Assembly: GCF_000003815.2 (NCBI RefSeq)
Contig: NC_049992.1
Span: 19,047,707-19,111,706 of the forward strand
Direction: 5' to 3'
DNA from: Branchiostoma floridae
Taxonomy: Eukaryota; Chordata; Leptocardii; Amphioxiformes; Branchiostomatidae
DNA: 64,000 bases
The translations under genes and the position numbers were made by a program. Below, piece after piece: positions 43,990 through 55,681 of this stretch. Each line of letters starts with the position of its first letter. Position 1 is the first letter of the stretch. The notes beneath the pieces are model-generated. The model saw only the letters and a list, made by a program, of their open reading frames with translations. It was not told the origin of the DNA and did not search any database.

Positions 43990-46200
43990 GTCAACTTTAT
44001 GGTACCCTGACGACGTCATTACGCATTAATGTCTGTTAAATTTGTCACTTTGAGTACGTGGCGTAGACACACCGGTGTAATGAAAAAGAGTTTGGTCGAA
44101 GTTGTATGTTTAGTTTATTGTCTATGGCTTTATGAACTAGGTCAAAACAGTGGAAAAGCCGACCTGACTTCCTTCTGAGCGCATATGTCAACTTTATGAT
44201 ACCCTGACGTCATTACGTATTGATGTCTGTTAAATTTGTCACTTTGAGTACGTAGCGTAGACACACCGGTGTAATAAAAAAGAGTTTGGTCGAAGTTGTA
44301 TGTTTAGTTTATTGTCTATGGCTTTATGAACTAGGTCAAAACAGTGGAAAAGCCGCCCTGACTTCCTTCTGAGCGCATATGTCAACTTTATGGTACCCTG
44401 ACGTCATTACGTACATGTATTGATGTCTGTTAAATTTGTCACTTTGAATACGTAGCGTAGACACACCGGTGTAATGAAAAAGAGTTTGGTCGAAGTTTTA
44501 TGTTTAGTTTATTGTCTATCACTCTATGACTTTTTGAATTAGGTCAGAACAGTGGAAAACCCGCCATGATTTCCTTGTCAACTTTATGGTACCCCGACGT
44601 CATTATGCCTAGGTTACACATAGCCGAATTTGGCTCCCGACTCTCTCCCGACTATGGTTTAGGAGTGATTCGGGAGCTAGTCGGCTGTAGTCGGCTTGCG
44701 TTCGGCTGAGTCGGCTGGCGTTCGGCTGGCGTTCGGCTGAGTCGGCTAGTGTTCGGCTGCTCCATCCGAATGTTTTGAAATGTTCAAAACATTCGGCACT
44801 GAACGGCAACTCTGGAATGGGTCGGTTGGTGGTCGGCTGGTGTTCGGCACGGTCGGCTAGTGTTCGGTTGGTGTTCGGGAGTAAATCAGCAGTCAAATTA
44901 AATCTTAACCACGCCATAAACATTGCTGATTTACTCCCAGCTTGTTTCCAACTTACCAATGATTCACCCCAAGACCTTAGACAAATCTCTGCTAACTCAT
45001 TCCCAAGCAAAAAGACTATTGCCAGAACTTAGACGAATCACTCCCGAACTTCACACGACCGACATCCAGCCAAAAACAAAAAGACCCATAAATACCGCGC
45101 TGGAGCTATATGTGATCTAAATTTGATCTCTTGGTGATGTTTACAAATAGAACAAAGGACATTCTTGATAATAAAAACGAAAATGAGCACTCTTTTGAAA
45201 ATCGCTGATTATGTCTATTTCAAGTCGAAAAAGGGTCGGCAATCGGTTGGGGATCAGTCAAGAGTGATTCGGCAGTCTGCGGCTAGAGGTCGGGATGGCT
45301 GGTGATAGGTTAGTTAGCATTTGGGACACAGTCGGGAGTAAGTCATTTACTGGTCGGGAGGTGTTCGGGACATGTTCGGCGCTAAAAAATAGGCGTGGCC
45401 TAAACTGGTCAGACTACTCCCGAACTACTGCCGACTTGGGTCGGCTAAGAGTCGGCTAGTGTTCGGGAGCCAAAGTCGGCTATGTGTAACCTAGGCATTA
45501 CGCATTGATGTCTGTTAAATTTGTCACCTTGAGTACGTGGCGTAGACACGCCGGTGTACTTTAAAAGAGTTTGGTCGAAGTTTTATGTTTAGTTTATGTC
45601 TATGACTTTTTGAATTAGGTCAAAACAGTGGAAAACCCGCCCTGACTTTCTTCTGACCGCATATGTCAATTTTATGGCACTCTGACGTCATTACGCCTCG
45701 ATGTCTGTTAAATTTGAGAGTAGTAATACGTTGCGGAGACACTCCGGTGTAAACAGAAGGGGGTTGGTTGAAGTTGTATGTTAAGTGTATTGTATATGAA
45801 TTTTCAATTAGGTCAATAGCATGGAAAACCCGGCCTGACTTCCTTCTGACCGCATATGTCAACTTTATTGTACCCTGACGTCATTACGCATTGATGTCTG
45901 TTAAATTTGTCACTTTGAGTACGTAGCGTAGACACACCGGTGTAATTGAAAAGAGTTTGGTTGAAGTTGTATGTTTAGTTTATTGTCGAAGAAGCTATTG
46001 ATGCGATTAAAATGGTTGAAACCCGCTCTGGCTTCCATATGACCGCATATGTCAACTTTATGGCACTCTGACGTTATTACGCCTTGCTGTCTGTTAAATT
46101 TGTCACTTGAAGTACGACGCGTTGACATTTTAGTACACTTGAAATGAGTTTGGACAAGCTTCTATGTTTAGTTTAATGTCGATGAGGCTTTTAGTTCGGT
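43990..46200. repeat. Tandem satellite, period about 193-197 bp
   Basis: GTCAACTTTATGGTACCCTGA starts units at 43990, 44187, 44381, 44577, 45665, 45858 and 46051. Each unit holds GATGTCTGTTAAATTTGTCAC, GTAGACACACCGGTGTA and TTTGGTCGAAGTTGTATG. Unit length is 193-197 bp. The 44577 unit is 1,088 bp long because of an 888-bp insertion; without it and one 7-bp duplication it is 193 bp. About seven units, the last partial. Confidence 0.9.
44608..45495. mobile_element. TIR element (hAT-like) inserted in the 193-bp satellite
   Basis: The ends are CCTAGGTTACACATAGCCGA and the exact inverse TCGGCTATGTGTAACCTAGG; the inversion continues into GGCTCCCGA / GTTCGGGAGCC. The flanks CATTATG and CATTACG form a 7-bp (possibly 8-bp) target duplication with one change. 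The interior is rich in GTCGGCT and GTTCGGCTG repeats. There is no transposase ORF. The 7-8 bp duplication suggests hAT. Confidence 0.82.
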
Positions 46201-46295
46201 AAAAATGTAGGATTTTGCAAGACAGTAAGAAAGGACACTCACTCCGGTAGGTGTCGCTGTTAGAGGTTTATATAATTTTGTTGTTTTTTGTTTAA

Positions 46296-47165
46296 GGCCA
46301 TGTTGATTTGATTATATGGATGACATCCTCTGGGAACTCCAAAACTGATGCGAGCGAGCGAATAAAAAAAAAGTATGGCCAAAAAAAAAAGTTGCCTTCA
46401 GTATGAAATCAAAGTGGCCAGGAAGGTTGAACATAGGACTAAACACACATAGTATGGTATACCAACAGTTACGTGTAGGGACCAGTACATCATAGGGGTG
46501 CAAAACACGGGTTCTTCTTGGACCAATCCGAAAAAAAACTGACCTGAAAGAAAACAACAGAGGAACAGGTTTCGCCAATTACAAAATGGACACACTATGT
46601 CGGCAGGCATTTGGGGTCTTACCGTGGGCCAAGAAGACAACAAGAGCGAAGTCAAGTAGAGTTTATAGTCAATTGTACCAAGTTTCTACAGTCAAAGGTA
46701 CAGAGACAGTTAGCCTTTATTACATGGAGATGGGACTTTTAAATGCCAGTGGGAGTCCAATAATCCACCAAACAGATTCCTTTGTAGCAAAATTGACCAA
46801 TTACCATTGTTTTGAGTATTGCCAGTTCTCAAGTTTCCACAAACAATCAGGTCCGGGTTCAGGTCCGGACCTGGAAATGATCCTCTGGACCTGAATTTTC
46901 TGTACTGGTACCTCCCCCTACCAACAATAGATTTTTTTCTTTCTGTCCTTTGACATCTTATTCTTTGACTTTAGATTTATTTTGGCATTCTATGGCATTA
47001 GTTATCTGTTTTCTGATACTTTTTTTTTCAATCTACGGAATATTTGTGCTCATTTTACAACTGCTTTGCACAATTTATTGTGTGGTCGAAAACTTTTTTT
47101 TTTTGGAAACAGCCGAAAATTGGTGCGAGCGCGGATGTCATCCATATAATCAAATCAACATGGCC
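46296..47165. mobile_element. Harbinger-like MITE, 870 bp
   Basis: The TIRs are GGCCATGTTGATTTGATTAT and its inverse, continuing to ATGGATGACATCC / GGATGTCATCCAT, with TAA on both sides (46293-46295 and 47166-47168). The inner ATGGAT-GACATCC end is shared with the 41.7-kb element, so the two belong to one group with different outer sequence. There is no transposase ORF. Confidence 0.8.
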
Positions 47166-47168
47166 TAA

Positions 47169-48659
47169 CTAAGAGTCCCGACTTTGCCGTAGCATAAATA
47201 TGTGGTAATCCAAGAAATGTCATATTCTAGCTTCCAAAACGGGCCATAGCTAGCCAGAAATGTGTTTGAGAGGACATAGAAGTGATTGTAATAATGCTGT
47301 ACTTTCTCCCCTACAGGTACAATGGTACAGTCTGGCCCCCTCTCCCCGGCCTACTCTCCCCGGCCTGTCCTCCCCATATGGCTGGCACCGGGAGCGCTCC
47401 TTACCCCACTCCATCAGGCTACTGAAATTTCACAGGTTCTCAAAGTGTTGCAAGGTGCATGACGCGGGCGCAAAATTACAGTCTAGATCTGTCACAAATA
47501 ATGATAATCCCAGCCAGCAAACTGATACAGTGCACAGCAAGATCTGTCAAAAAACTGTAGAACTTTTGGATGAATAAAAGACAGGTTTGAGCCGACGGAC
47601 TGACTTACCGGTCAACCTGACCAAAGCAAGCCAACCCAGCCAAACAAATTATGCCAGTATGCATAACCTTAGAAGGGGTCTTAGCTGAGACAAGAAAAAT
47701 CTCCTTTCATGCATACTTTAGAGACAAGTTAACATATTGTATACCCCTTGCTGTATATCTAACATAAAAGCAAGCTTACCGCATAACCAAAATGCAGTTA
47801 TGTTTGCACTGTATGTAACTGTTAAACAGGATGTAACCCAATATTGCAGTATGGAAGCAGTCTCTAGAGGGCGTGCAGAAGCAGACTAACTGTCCACTGG
47901 TTTTCATGATCAAACCGAAGAAGGAGTCAGCTTTTGCTTCATCATACAAGAAGAATGGATATTGAGATACGTTGTTGGTACTGCTTTATTTTGAATCTTT
48001 GCTGTCACCCCACTTCTGATGAACAGTGATTGTGCAGGATATATTTTTTACTGCATGAATGAACCACAATCATACAAAATATTGACAAACCCCAAACCAG
48101 TAAAACCTGTATCTTACAGAAATCTATTGTTTAAAGTACACACCTCCGACTCAGGTTTGTTCAACTTAGCTTTATAGCTATTTACATTACTAGTACCTCA
48201 TTTTTCTCAAAGCATACTCCTGCAGAGCTGTGCTGACAACAGTATATACAAGTATTTACAAATTCCATATTTGTAAGCTTTTTCTCTACTCATTTTTCAA
48301 CTCTTCTTTTTAAGGGTTGAATTTCATGCCAATGTAATAATTTTTCGTTGAAAAGTGATATGTTGTGACTGTTAAAAGATGACTACATCTTCCCCTATTT
48401 GGGGAGGTTGTTGTAAGTGCCATGATATTTCTCCTTTTGTAGTAAATTTTACATAACCGCATCGTATAGGGAAAGTTTTGAATATCCCGAAATTCTGTTG
48501 TTCATCTTGTCTCTTGTACATTTGGTGCAATAGAAAATCTGAAGCAAGAATCCACTTAACAGTAATGTAGTTGTACAACCTAGGAAATTACAGAAATGAC
48601 TGTAATATAATAAAATAACATTTTCCATCACAATTCTCTTTGATATCAACTCTTTACGA
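47169..48659. other. Intergenic between repeats and CYB5D1
   Basis: Apart from the possible exon at 47320 (separate entry) I see no gene. The end of the stretch is 3' flank of CYB5D1. Confidence 0.35.
47320..47580 (+). other. Possible 3'-terminal exon of a plus-strand gene
   Basis: A good acceptor, TTTCTCCCCTACAG|GTACA, precedes a GC-rich segment unlike its surroundings, and AATAAA occurs at 47573. All three frames stay open for some distance (for example VQWYSLAPSPRPTLPG), so the phase cannot be fixed. No upstream exon is identified. Confidence 0.25.
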
Positions 48660-51600
48660 CTAAGCCTCTGTCAGATCATCATTAAAGTACAGATGTATGG
48701 CTGGCAGCCACTGTTCCTCCTGCATACTCAGCACGTAGAAATCCTCGCTCTCGTCAAAGATCTCGTTCTCCTCCAGCGTCATCCCCATGTCCAGGTTCTT
48801 CCCATCGTACTTCCACGTGTAGCTTCCCGCATGAGCGTTGTACTTCAGGTATCGCTCAAGGATCTCCGACAGATACTCTTCAGAACAAACCTGTATGGGA
48901 GCAAAATACAGACTGTTTATGTTGTCGTTGATGTCATTGTTTAATGTCCATTTTTCTACTGGACAACTTGGTAACAGGGTGCTGTAGCCTGACTAAAATT
49001 GAGCTCCTAGATGCCAGCCCTGCCGCAGCCAGCAAGAGATTGTGTAAACACAGGCTACAGGGTGCTGTGTCTTGAAATATGAAGTGATAAAACTGACTTG
49101 GGGCACTATAAAGCCCAAGATGACTGACTGCGGAATCAACAAAGACATAAACACAGAACGCTTCCTATACTGATATACACTTAGTAAGAAACCATTATCA
49201 GGAGTTATGATTTGGTTTGGTCCAAGATGGCTGCTGCCTAAATTTGTTAGAGAGCCTAAATTTGTTAGAGAGTATCCCAACTCCATCCGTTGTAAATCCT
49301 CCCTGGTTTAAGGTATTTTTATTGTCAGTACTGTCTTCTTGTCGGTACTACACACTCATTTATTGTGAGCTTGTTTCTGTTGCCGTTAAATCTTGGTGTA
49401 TCTCTGCCAAGTTCTGAAGCGTCCATCTTGGCCCATCCGACGGCAGATTGAGTGGCACAGCGCAATTAGGCCCGCACCCTCGGCCAGTTTGGGTAGAGCG
49501 ATTGGTCCCAGAGGTTTGTGTTTTTGATCACTATATCTCTGTGCACTTGAAAGTTGTCTCGTAGTGCATTTCAAAGTTTCTTGGGGCCAGCCTCACAGCA
49601 ACTGGCGTCCGATTGGGAAGGGGGGCAGTGTTTGAGCCGTGCCATCTCAACTGTAATCCCCAATATCTAAATGATCCATTGGTAGATGTTTTGTGAAATG
49701 TGCAATATTTAGCTATATGCAATTTTCTTCTTGATGTTGTTTTTAAGCATGGTCAGAATATACAGCTATGCAATTTATCTCATGGTGTACATTGATATGC
49801 ATATTAGGATAAGCCACTGATTTGGAATGCTAATTGCTGCTATTTAGGTGACTTGGTCTTGATATTTAAACTAGGCTCTGTATTAATTGATTTAATACGT
49901 AGCTGTAGGCAACACAACTAGGCCAGTAAAAGTTCTTTTAGTAATCCCGCACGTATTTGGAATTAAGCTGACATTGTGTTGAATTTGTATTGTTTTGGAG
50001 ACAAATAACAAGTAGGAACGGTAGCAGTAGCGTTTTTTATTGTGCATTACGCTGCAGAAGTATCTTTTTTGTATTGTTGCAAATATCACTGTATAAACCA
50101 TGTTTGTTGCTCAAGGCCTGTATAGTGTTGTAAAGGGGGTAGTTGTTTTCAGCATCCCCAGAGCATTATTTCTGAGTGTAGTAATATTGGTGGTGTTACC
50201 ACGACCAACTGTAGTTCCCAGACTTGACAAAGCCACTAGTAATGTACATGTAGAAACAGGAACATGGATTACTCAAGATGTCAGCTCTGTAAAAGTCAAT
50301 CCTGGGCTGTTAGGTCTAAGATCCCTTGTCAGGTCAACTACAAGCAGGGTAAAGACTGTAGAAACTCTGAATTTACTAGCCTGCGTAACGCTACTGTTGG
50401 CTGGCGACGTTTCACCCAACCCGGGACCCGTTACAGAGGGATTGCCGGACTGGAGAAAGGGCATTGTTTACGCCTTCTACAACGTGGTCTCCCTCTCACG
50501 AAATCTGGATGAAGTTCAGCAGTTACTTCTTAAGGACTCTCGTATACATGTGCTAGGACTTAATGAAACTCGCTTAAGTGATACCATCCCAGATTCCTCT
50601 GTGGGAATCAGTGGCTACACTTTGTACAGAAATGACAGGGACAGGCAAGGTGGGGGTGTAGGTGTGTACGTGAAGCAGACAATCCCTTCTCAACGACGCT
50701 GTGAGCTCGAGCAAGAAGACTTAGAGGTTTGCTGTGTCGAGATCAAACCGGAGAAGGTGAGAAAGACTCTGCTGGCTTGCGTTTACCGACCACCGAACTC
50801 TGGACCTGACTGGAGAGACTCTGCTGAATCACTTGTTCACAATCTCAGTCAGACTGCAGAAAAAGAGAATGCGGATATTGCTATCATGGGGGACTTTAAT
50901 TCTGACCTGCTGAGCTCTACTCATTCAATGTCGTCGGTGGAATTCTTAATGGGTCTATACCAGCTGGAGCCTGTCATACGCCAGCCTACCCGCATCACAG
51001 AGACTTCCGAGTCATGCATCGACAACATATTTGTATCGAACCCGGACAAGTACAAGTCTAGTGCAAGTGTGGCCTGGGGGCCTTCTGATCACAACCTGAT
51101 CATGACATGTGCTAAAGCTGGGAGAGTGGCCGGTGCTGCTCGGCGGTGTGAGTATAGGTCATACAAGCAGTACAACCAGCAACCCTTCATCGACAGTCTG
51201 AAGTCAGCTAGATGGGACACAGTGCTCGACTGCTTTGATGTCACAGAGGCCTGGAACGCCTTTAAAGACATTTTTCTGACTGTCGCCGATGAACATGCAC
51301 CTCTTCGCAACAAAACAGTACGGGAAAACAATCACACTGCTCCATGGTTGACAGACAGAGTGAAAAACATCATGGGCCGTCGAGACGCGGCCAGACGAAA
51401 AGCCATTAAAACCAGGGATGTTAAAGACTGGGAGATCTACCGTTCTCTCCGGAACCAGGCAACTTCTGTCATCAGGAAGGAGAAGAAAAGTCATTTTGCC
51501 CAAGCTGTGACAGAAGCTAAGGGTAACCAATCCCTTATGTGGAAAATCATCAATTTCACGGGGAAGGCCAAACCTAACAGCGAAGTCAGTCACTTGGAGC

Positions 51601-54600
51601 GTGCTGACAACACCACAACATCTTCTCCCTGCGAGATAGCACAGGACTTCAATGAATATTTTACGTCCTGTGCGACAAGACTTGTTGATGGGATGCCAGC
51701 TTCTCAGGAGGACCCCCTTCGTGACATCCCTGAGCCGACGAAGACGTTCAGCTTTGAATCCGTCGATGAAGTTACTGTACTAAATGAACTCCAGAGGCTA
51801 AAAACAAAGAAAGCGACAGGGATGGACAAAATCCCCTCCAGACTTATTAAAGACTCCGCCCCTGTGATAGTGAAGCCACTTACGCACATTTTTAATCTGT
51901 CACTCTCCACTGGAGAAGTCCCAACTGAGTGGAAGGAGGCGCAGATCTCACCAATACACAAGTCCGGAACACGAGCTAACCTTGCCAATTATAGACCAGT
52001 GTCTGTGCTAAGTGTCACGTCCAAGGTGATGGAAAAACTTGTGTCCTACCAAGTATCGCGCTTCTTGGCCAGGAACGATCTTCTCACAGAACATCAAAGC
52101 GGGTTTAGAAAGTATCATAGCACAGCGACTGCAGTCCAGAGGATTGTTGAGGATGTCAAGTGTGCGTTTAACAGTAGCAAGGTCACGGTTGCGCTTTTCC
52201 TGGATTTAAGGAAGGCCTTCGATACTGTTAACCACAATATTCTACTGGGCAAACTCAAGAAGCTGGGTTTTGATAGTGACGCTACAAAATGGTTCACATC
52301 CTACCTCTCAGACCGGTTCCANNNNNNNNNNNNNNNNNNNNNNNNNNNNNNNNNNNNNNNNNNNNNNNNNNNNNNNNNNNNNNNNNNNNNNNNNNNNNNN
52401 NNNNNNNNNNNNNNNNNNNNNNNNNNNNNNNNNNNNNNNNNNNNNNNNNNNNNNNNNNNNNNNNNNNNCGATGATACCATTCTTTACTACTCGGCATCTT
52501 CAGTAAAAGAGTGCGAAGAGACAATCTCCAGTGACATGAAGAGAGTAGCAAACTGGCTGAGAGAAAACAAGCTGCTACTGCACCCGGACAAAACCAAATC
52601 CATGTTATTTGGTCTCCCACAAAAACTAAGACATACTGGTCGGTCTGTCAATATAACAGATGGTGTAAACGTGTATGAACAAGTTCAATCGTTTACATAC
52701 TTGGGGGTCACACTTGATCCATCTCTCCTGTGGACTTCACACGCTGGGAAGGTGATGAAGAAAATCCTTGGTGGTCTCGGTGCCATGTGGCGGGCCAAAG
52801 GTTTTGTCTCTACGGAAATTCTACAGACCATGTGCCAAACTCTGTTGTTGTCTCACCTTGACTACTGCGCCACCGCGTGGCTACCAAGTCTCATTCAGTG
52901 CAATAAAGGTCAAACCGCAAAACTTGACAGACTGTTGAACAGAGCGGCAAGACTGATTACAGGATACAGACTTCAAGATCATGTCCCAGTTCACACCTTG
53001 CTAACTGCTGCAGGGCTGGAGTCTGTGCGTAAACGGTTGGAAACGGTCTCTCTTACTACAGTTTTCAAGTCAGTCCGGGGAAGAGCACCATCGTATATGT
53101 CCACATTATTCCGATGGATGTCACCCCCGACCCTAAGGGTCAACACACGTGCTGCGTCTACACGGTTACGGGACTATGACCCCCACTTACTTCAGTTGCC
53201 ACATGTCAGAGTAACGTCGTTTCGCGGGAGTCTGCAGTACTACGGTGTGCAGCTGTGGAACAAGCTTTCTCATGAAACACGAAGCATGATGAAGTTCAGG
53301 ACATTTAGGCGCCAATTACACCTAATGGCTTAGTAATGCTATTTTTACAGTATGTTGTTATTCATTGTTATTGTGTTGTTTTTATGTATGCGCATGTGCC
53401 CAGGATTGCCTGAAAAACAGGTCAACGCTGACCTGAGATGTATTCCTGGTAAAATAAATAAACTAAACTTTGCATCTATTTACTGAAAAGAGGCAGAAAA
53501 TTATACATATTTGTGTGACAGAGAACTTTAGGTCAGGGCAAAAAACTTAATTAGATATTAAAATGTAAGAAAAGAATTCTGCTGAGACTTCAGTTAGATC
53601 TAAAGATTGTTTGTGGATCCGAGACACTTCACAAAAGCAATGGACAAGTGCAATTAAGTTGGCTTTGGGTATCAGCAATTGAAGACAGCTATTGCCTGTA
53701 AATGCAGATGAAAAACAAGTGTTTGTCTTCAAAATGCAGAAAACTTTACAACTTTCAAAATATAACATTGTTTCCTGAAACCTGCCATTTCACCATCACC
53801 CAACAGTCATAAAATCTGATCATGAAAACTAAACCCTCCACCCCCATACCTCAATGGTTTGCTCCTGGGATGTTAGAGTGTTGAGAATGCGGATGAAGCG
53901 AGTTTTCTGTGACAGTTCTCCGATGTAGTACTTCTCGTCCTTCCACCACGGCCTGCCAAAGTCGTTGGCCCAGTCCGTGCGCGGGTACGGGGGCGGGATG
54001 TGGATGAAGCGCCCGTGCGGGGTGTAGTACTTCTCACATCCCGTCTCTGGGTCAATGTGCGTACGGATCTGAGCAGGAGAATGATAATAAAAGATATTTA
54101 TGCTGTTGTCAATCTGTGATAACGTGAAGTGTAATACAGTCTTTAGAAGGTCGCGATGTTTGATCAAAGGAGGTACTGTCAATGCAGAAATGTTTGTGGT
54201 GGTTTTATGTTTGCGGTTTTTGCGGTTTACGTGGCCACTTCACCGCGAATTTAAAACCACTGTGAACATTTTTCCATGGTAGTAAGATACTACAGTGCAT
54301 GGTGCTACCGCAAACTTAAAACCACCGCGAAAAGTCATTTTTCTTGCTACCGCGAAATTAAATGCAATTACAGTAGTACATAAGTTATGATTCTGCATAT
54401 TATTATTTTCCCTCCTATAATGTGGTATTATATATGGATTGGTAAAAAGATGTACAGTAGACTGCAGACTTCTGTATTAAAACAGACCACATTTCCAATG
54501 TTCTGTGACTTAAACTCTATGAGAGGGGACCTCCTGATATGAATGTAAACAGATAGAAGCAAACCAATTTTCATAATCAATACCAAATGGACTAAACAGT

Positions 54601-55279
54601 TGTAACATGGTAGGTGGTACACAGAAATCAGAACAAGTATTTTTGCAGTTGTATTGGAGTTGTCAACGGCAAATATAAGCCACTGCAAAAATTTCAAACA
54701 TTTAGAATACATTTACAGTTAAATATAAGCAACATAGCAAGTGTGTACAGGACATCTTTATATACATAGCACTTACATCTTTCGTTTTCTTGTTAAACCA
54801 ATGGGAGATGTCCTTCCCGGCCTCCGCAATGACTGGTTTCAGCAACACATTACCTGGAAATGGACAGCAGACAGATTATAAACAGTGCAAAGGAGATTCA
54901 CATAATTCATGAACTAAAGACAAGTTTGACTATTAAACCAAAACTAGTATAACTTTGTAACTTTCAGACACTGGCACTCAGCTCAGCTCTTGGACACTGA
55001 GTTCGTCTGGTCGTGAGTTAAGATAGTTAGAAGTTGACTTATTAATAAACGGACTTTATGTGGCTTTGTTTACAGTGATTTAAATAGAAACATGAGGTAT
55101 TTATCATCAGAATTGGGGGGAGGGTTTGCTGATCCTCACTGCACCTTACCTGCGTGTTCCTCTGCCAAAGGTGTCAAATCGTACACCTTGCCCAGGTAAG
55201 ACACCCACAGGTCCTTCAGCGTGTTGTGTATCGCCACCTCGTTTGGTGTGTAGAAGCTAGGCCGCCCAAATTTCCCCAT
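48660..55279 (-). CDS. CYB5D1: Cytochrome b5 domain-containing protein 1 (4 exons, 218 aa)
   Basis: Minus-strand exons are 55279-55150, 54853-54777, 54068-53850 and 48890-48660, all GT/AG, phases 1, 0, 0, 657 nt including TAG. The product starts [19 protein letters not shown] and contains [74 protein letters not shown] and a C-terminal [14 protein letters not shown]. These match vertebrate CYB5D1 in order and in length (human about 228 aa). The family has an N-terminal cytochrome b5-like heme-binding fold and is known from motile cilia, where it affects radial spokes and beating. The last intron is about 5 kb and holds an antisense LINE. The start is the ATG matching the conserved N-terminus. 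Confidence 0.95.
50100..53335 (+). CDS. LINE polyprotein: 2A-like peptide, APE endonuclease, reverse transcriptase (about 1,077 aa)
   Basis: Residues 1-110 are a hydrophobic N-terminus ending [13 protein letters not shown] (NPGP at 107-110), which resembles 2A ribosome-skipping peptides; the usual Glu is replaced by Ser. An APE-type endonuclease follows ([34 protein letters not shown]). The RT begins near [17 protein letters not shown] and continues through [19 protein letters not shown] and [14 protein letters not shown]. The catalytic FADD box falls at the edge of the gap: only DDTILYY is visible after it. The thumb and C-terminus follow ([23 protein letters not shown]). The 147-base gap keeps the frame and its length fits the expected spacing between motifs. 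Clade CR1/L2 is assigned from the motifs. No Cys knuckle or RNase H is seen. Confidence 0.9.
52322..52468. other. Assembly gap (147 N)
   Basis: A run of N inside the LINE reverse transcriptase. It hides the region around the catalytic YADD/FADD motif. Confidence 1.
54190..54375. repeat. Small element of GCGGTTTT / ACCGCGAA repeats
   Basis: GTGGTGGTTTTATGTTTGCGG on the left and CCGCAAACTTAAAACCACCG on the right are inverted, with further CCGCGAA copies between and after. It is probably a MITE in intron 2 of CYB5D1. Its edges are not resolved. Confidence 0.5.
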
Positions 55280-55475
55280 TTTGGCCGATAAAACTGGCAA
55301 AAAGGCGACAAAAACACAACCTGACCCCAACCTAGGATCGCGAAGCTTCCTGGTTGCCAGGAGAGACCGGACCACAATGCAATGCGAGGAACTGAACTCA
55401 CGGTGGTTCTCGTGAATTCTCGTGAGATTTTGCCGCAATCTTCGCAGTTTCTCGTAGGTTCTCGTGAGAACTGTC
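55280..55475. promoter_or_regulatory. Probable bidirectional promoter of CYB5D1 and a divergent gene
   Basis: Only 196 bp separate the CYB5D1 start codon (minus) from an ATGGCGGAGG in good context on the plus strand (55476). The interval contains CTCGTGAGA / CTCGTGAATTCTCGTGAGA repeats, which may be binding sites. No TATA box is evident. Confidence 0.4.
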
Positions 55476-55506
55476 ATGGCGGAGGGGAAACTGGAGAATA
55501 TGAGGG
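55476..55506 (+). CDS. Candidate first exon of a gene divergent from CYB5D1
   Basis: ATGGCGGAGGGGAAACTGG encodes [10 protein letters not shown] and meets a donor at AGG|GTACGG (about 55505). Vertebrate CYB5D1 lies head-to-head with NAA38 (LSMD1), so this could be that gene, but ten residues do not establish it and no following exon is found before the LINE and zinc-finger sequences. Confidence 0.35.
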
Positions 55507-55681
55507 TACGGACAAAATATTACATTTTTGTTGTTGTTGTTGTCCCTGCTTAACGTCTATTTCTTCGCTAGACGTGAGCTCCAGGTACTATTTCCATCTA
55601 GGTGCTTCTCATGTGGTTGTTGCTCATTGGTGCTTGAACTCTGGTGCTTTGCACATTCGTGTATAGTAAGTTGGTGACCTA

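Larger units (their letters stand above)
49750..53470 (+). mobile_element. CR1-type non-LTR retrotransposon in CYB5D1 intron 3, antisense to the gene
   Basis: One uninterrupted ORF (50100-53335) plus a 3' UTR that ends AAAATAAATAAACTAAACT. The 5' boundary is not defined; 49750 is a guess. A 147-base assembly gap lies inside. The open ORF argues for recent insertion. The element cannot interrupt the CYB5D1 reading frame, because it lies wholly in the intron. Confidence 0.85.

Noticed and set aside
44609-45010. A 133-codon minus-strand ORF
   Set aside because: It lies inside the hAT-like TIR element and follows its GTCGGCT/GTTCGGCTG repeats; it has no transposase motifs.
46312-46894. ORFs inside the 870-bp Harbinger-like element
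   Set aside because: No DDE or Myb-like motif is present; they are too short and compositionally biased.
48372-49722. Several 60-100 codon ORFs in the last intron of CYB5D1
   Set aside because: None has motifs or splice partners and several overlap one another.
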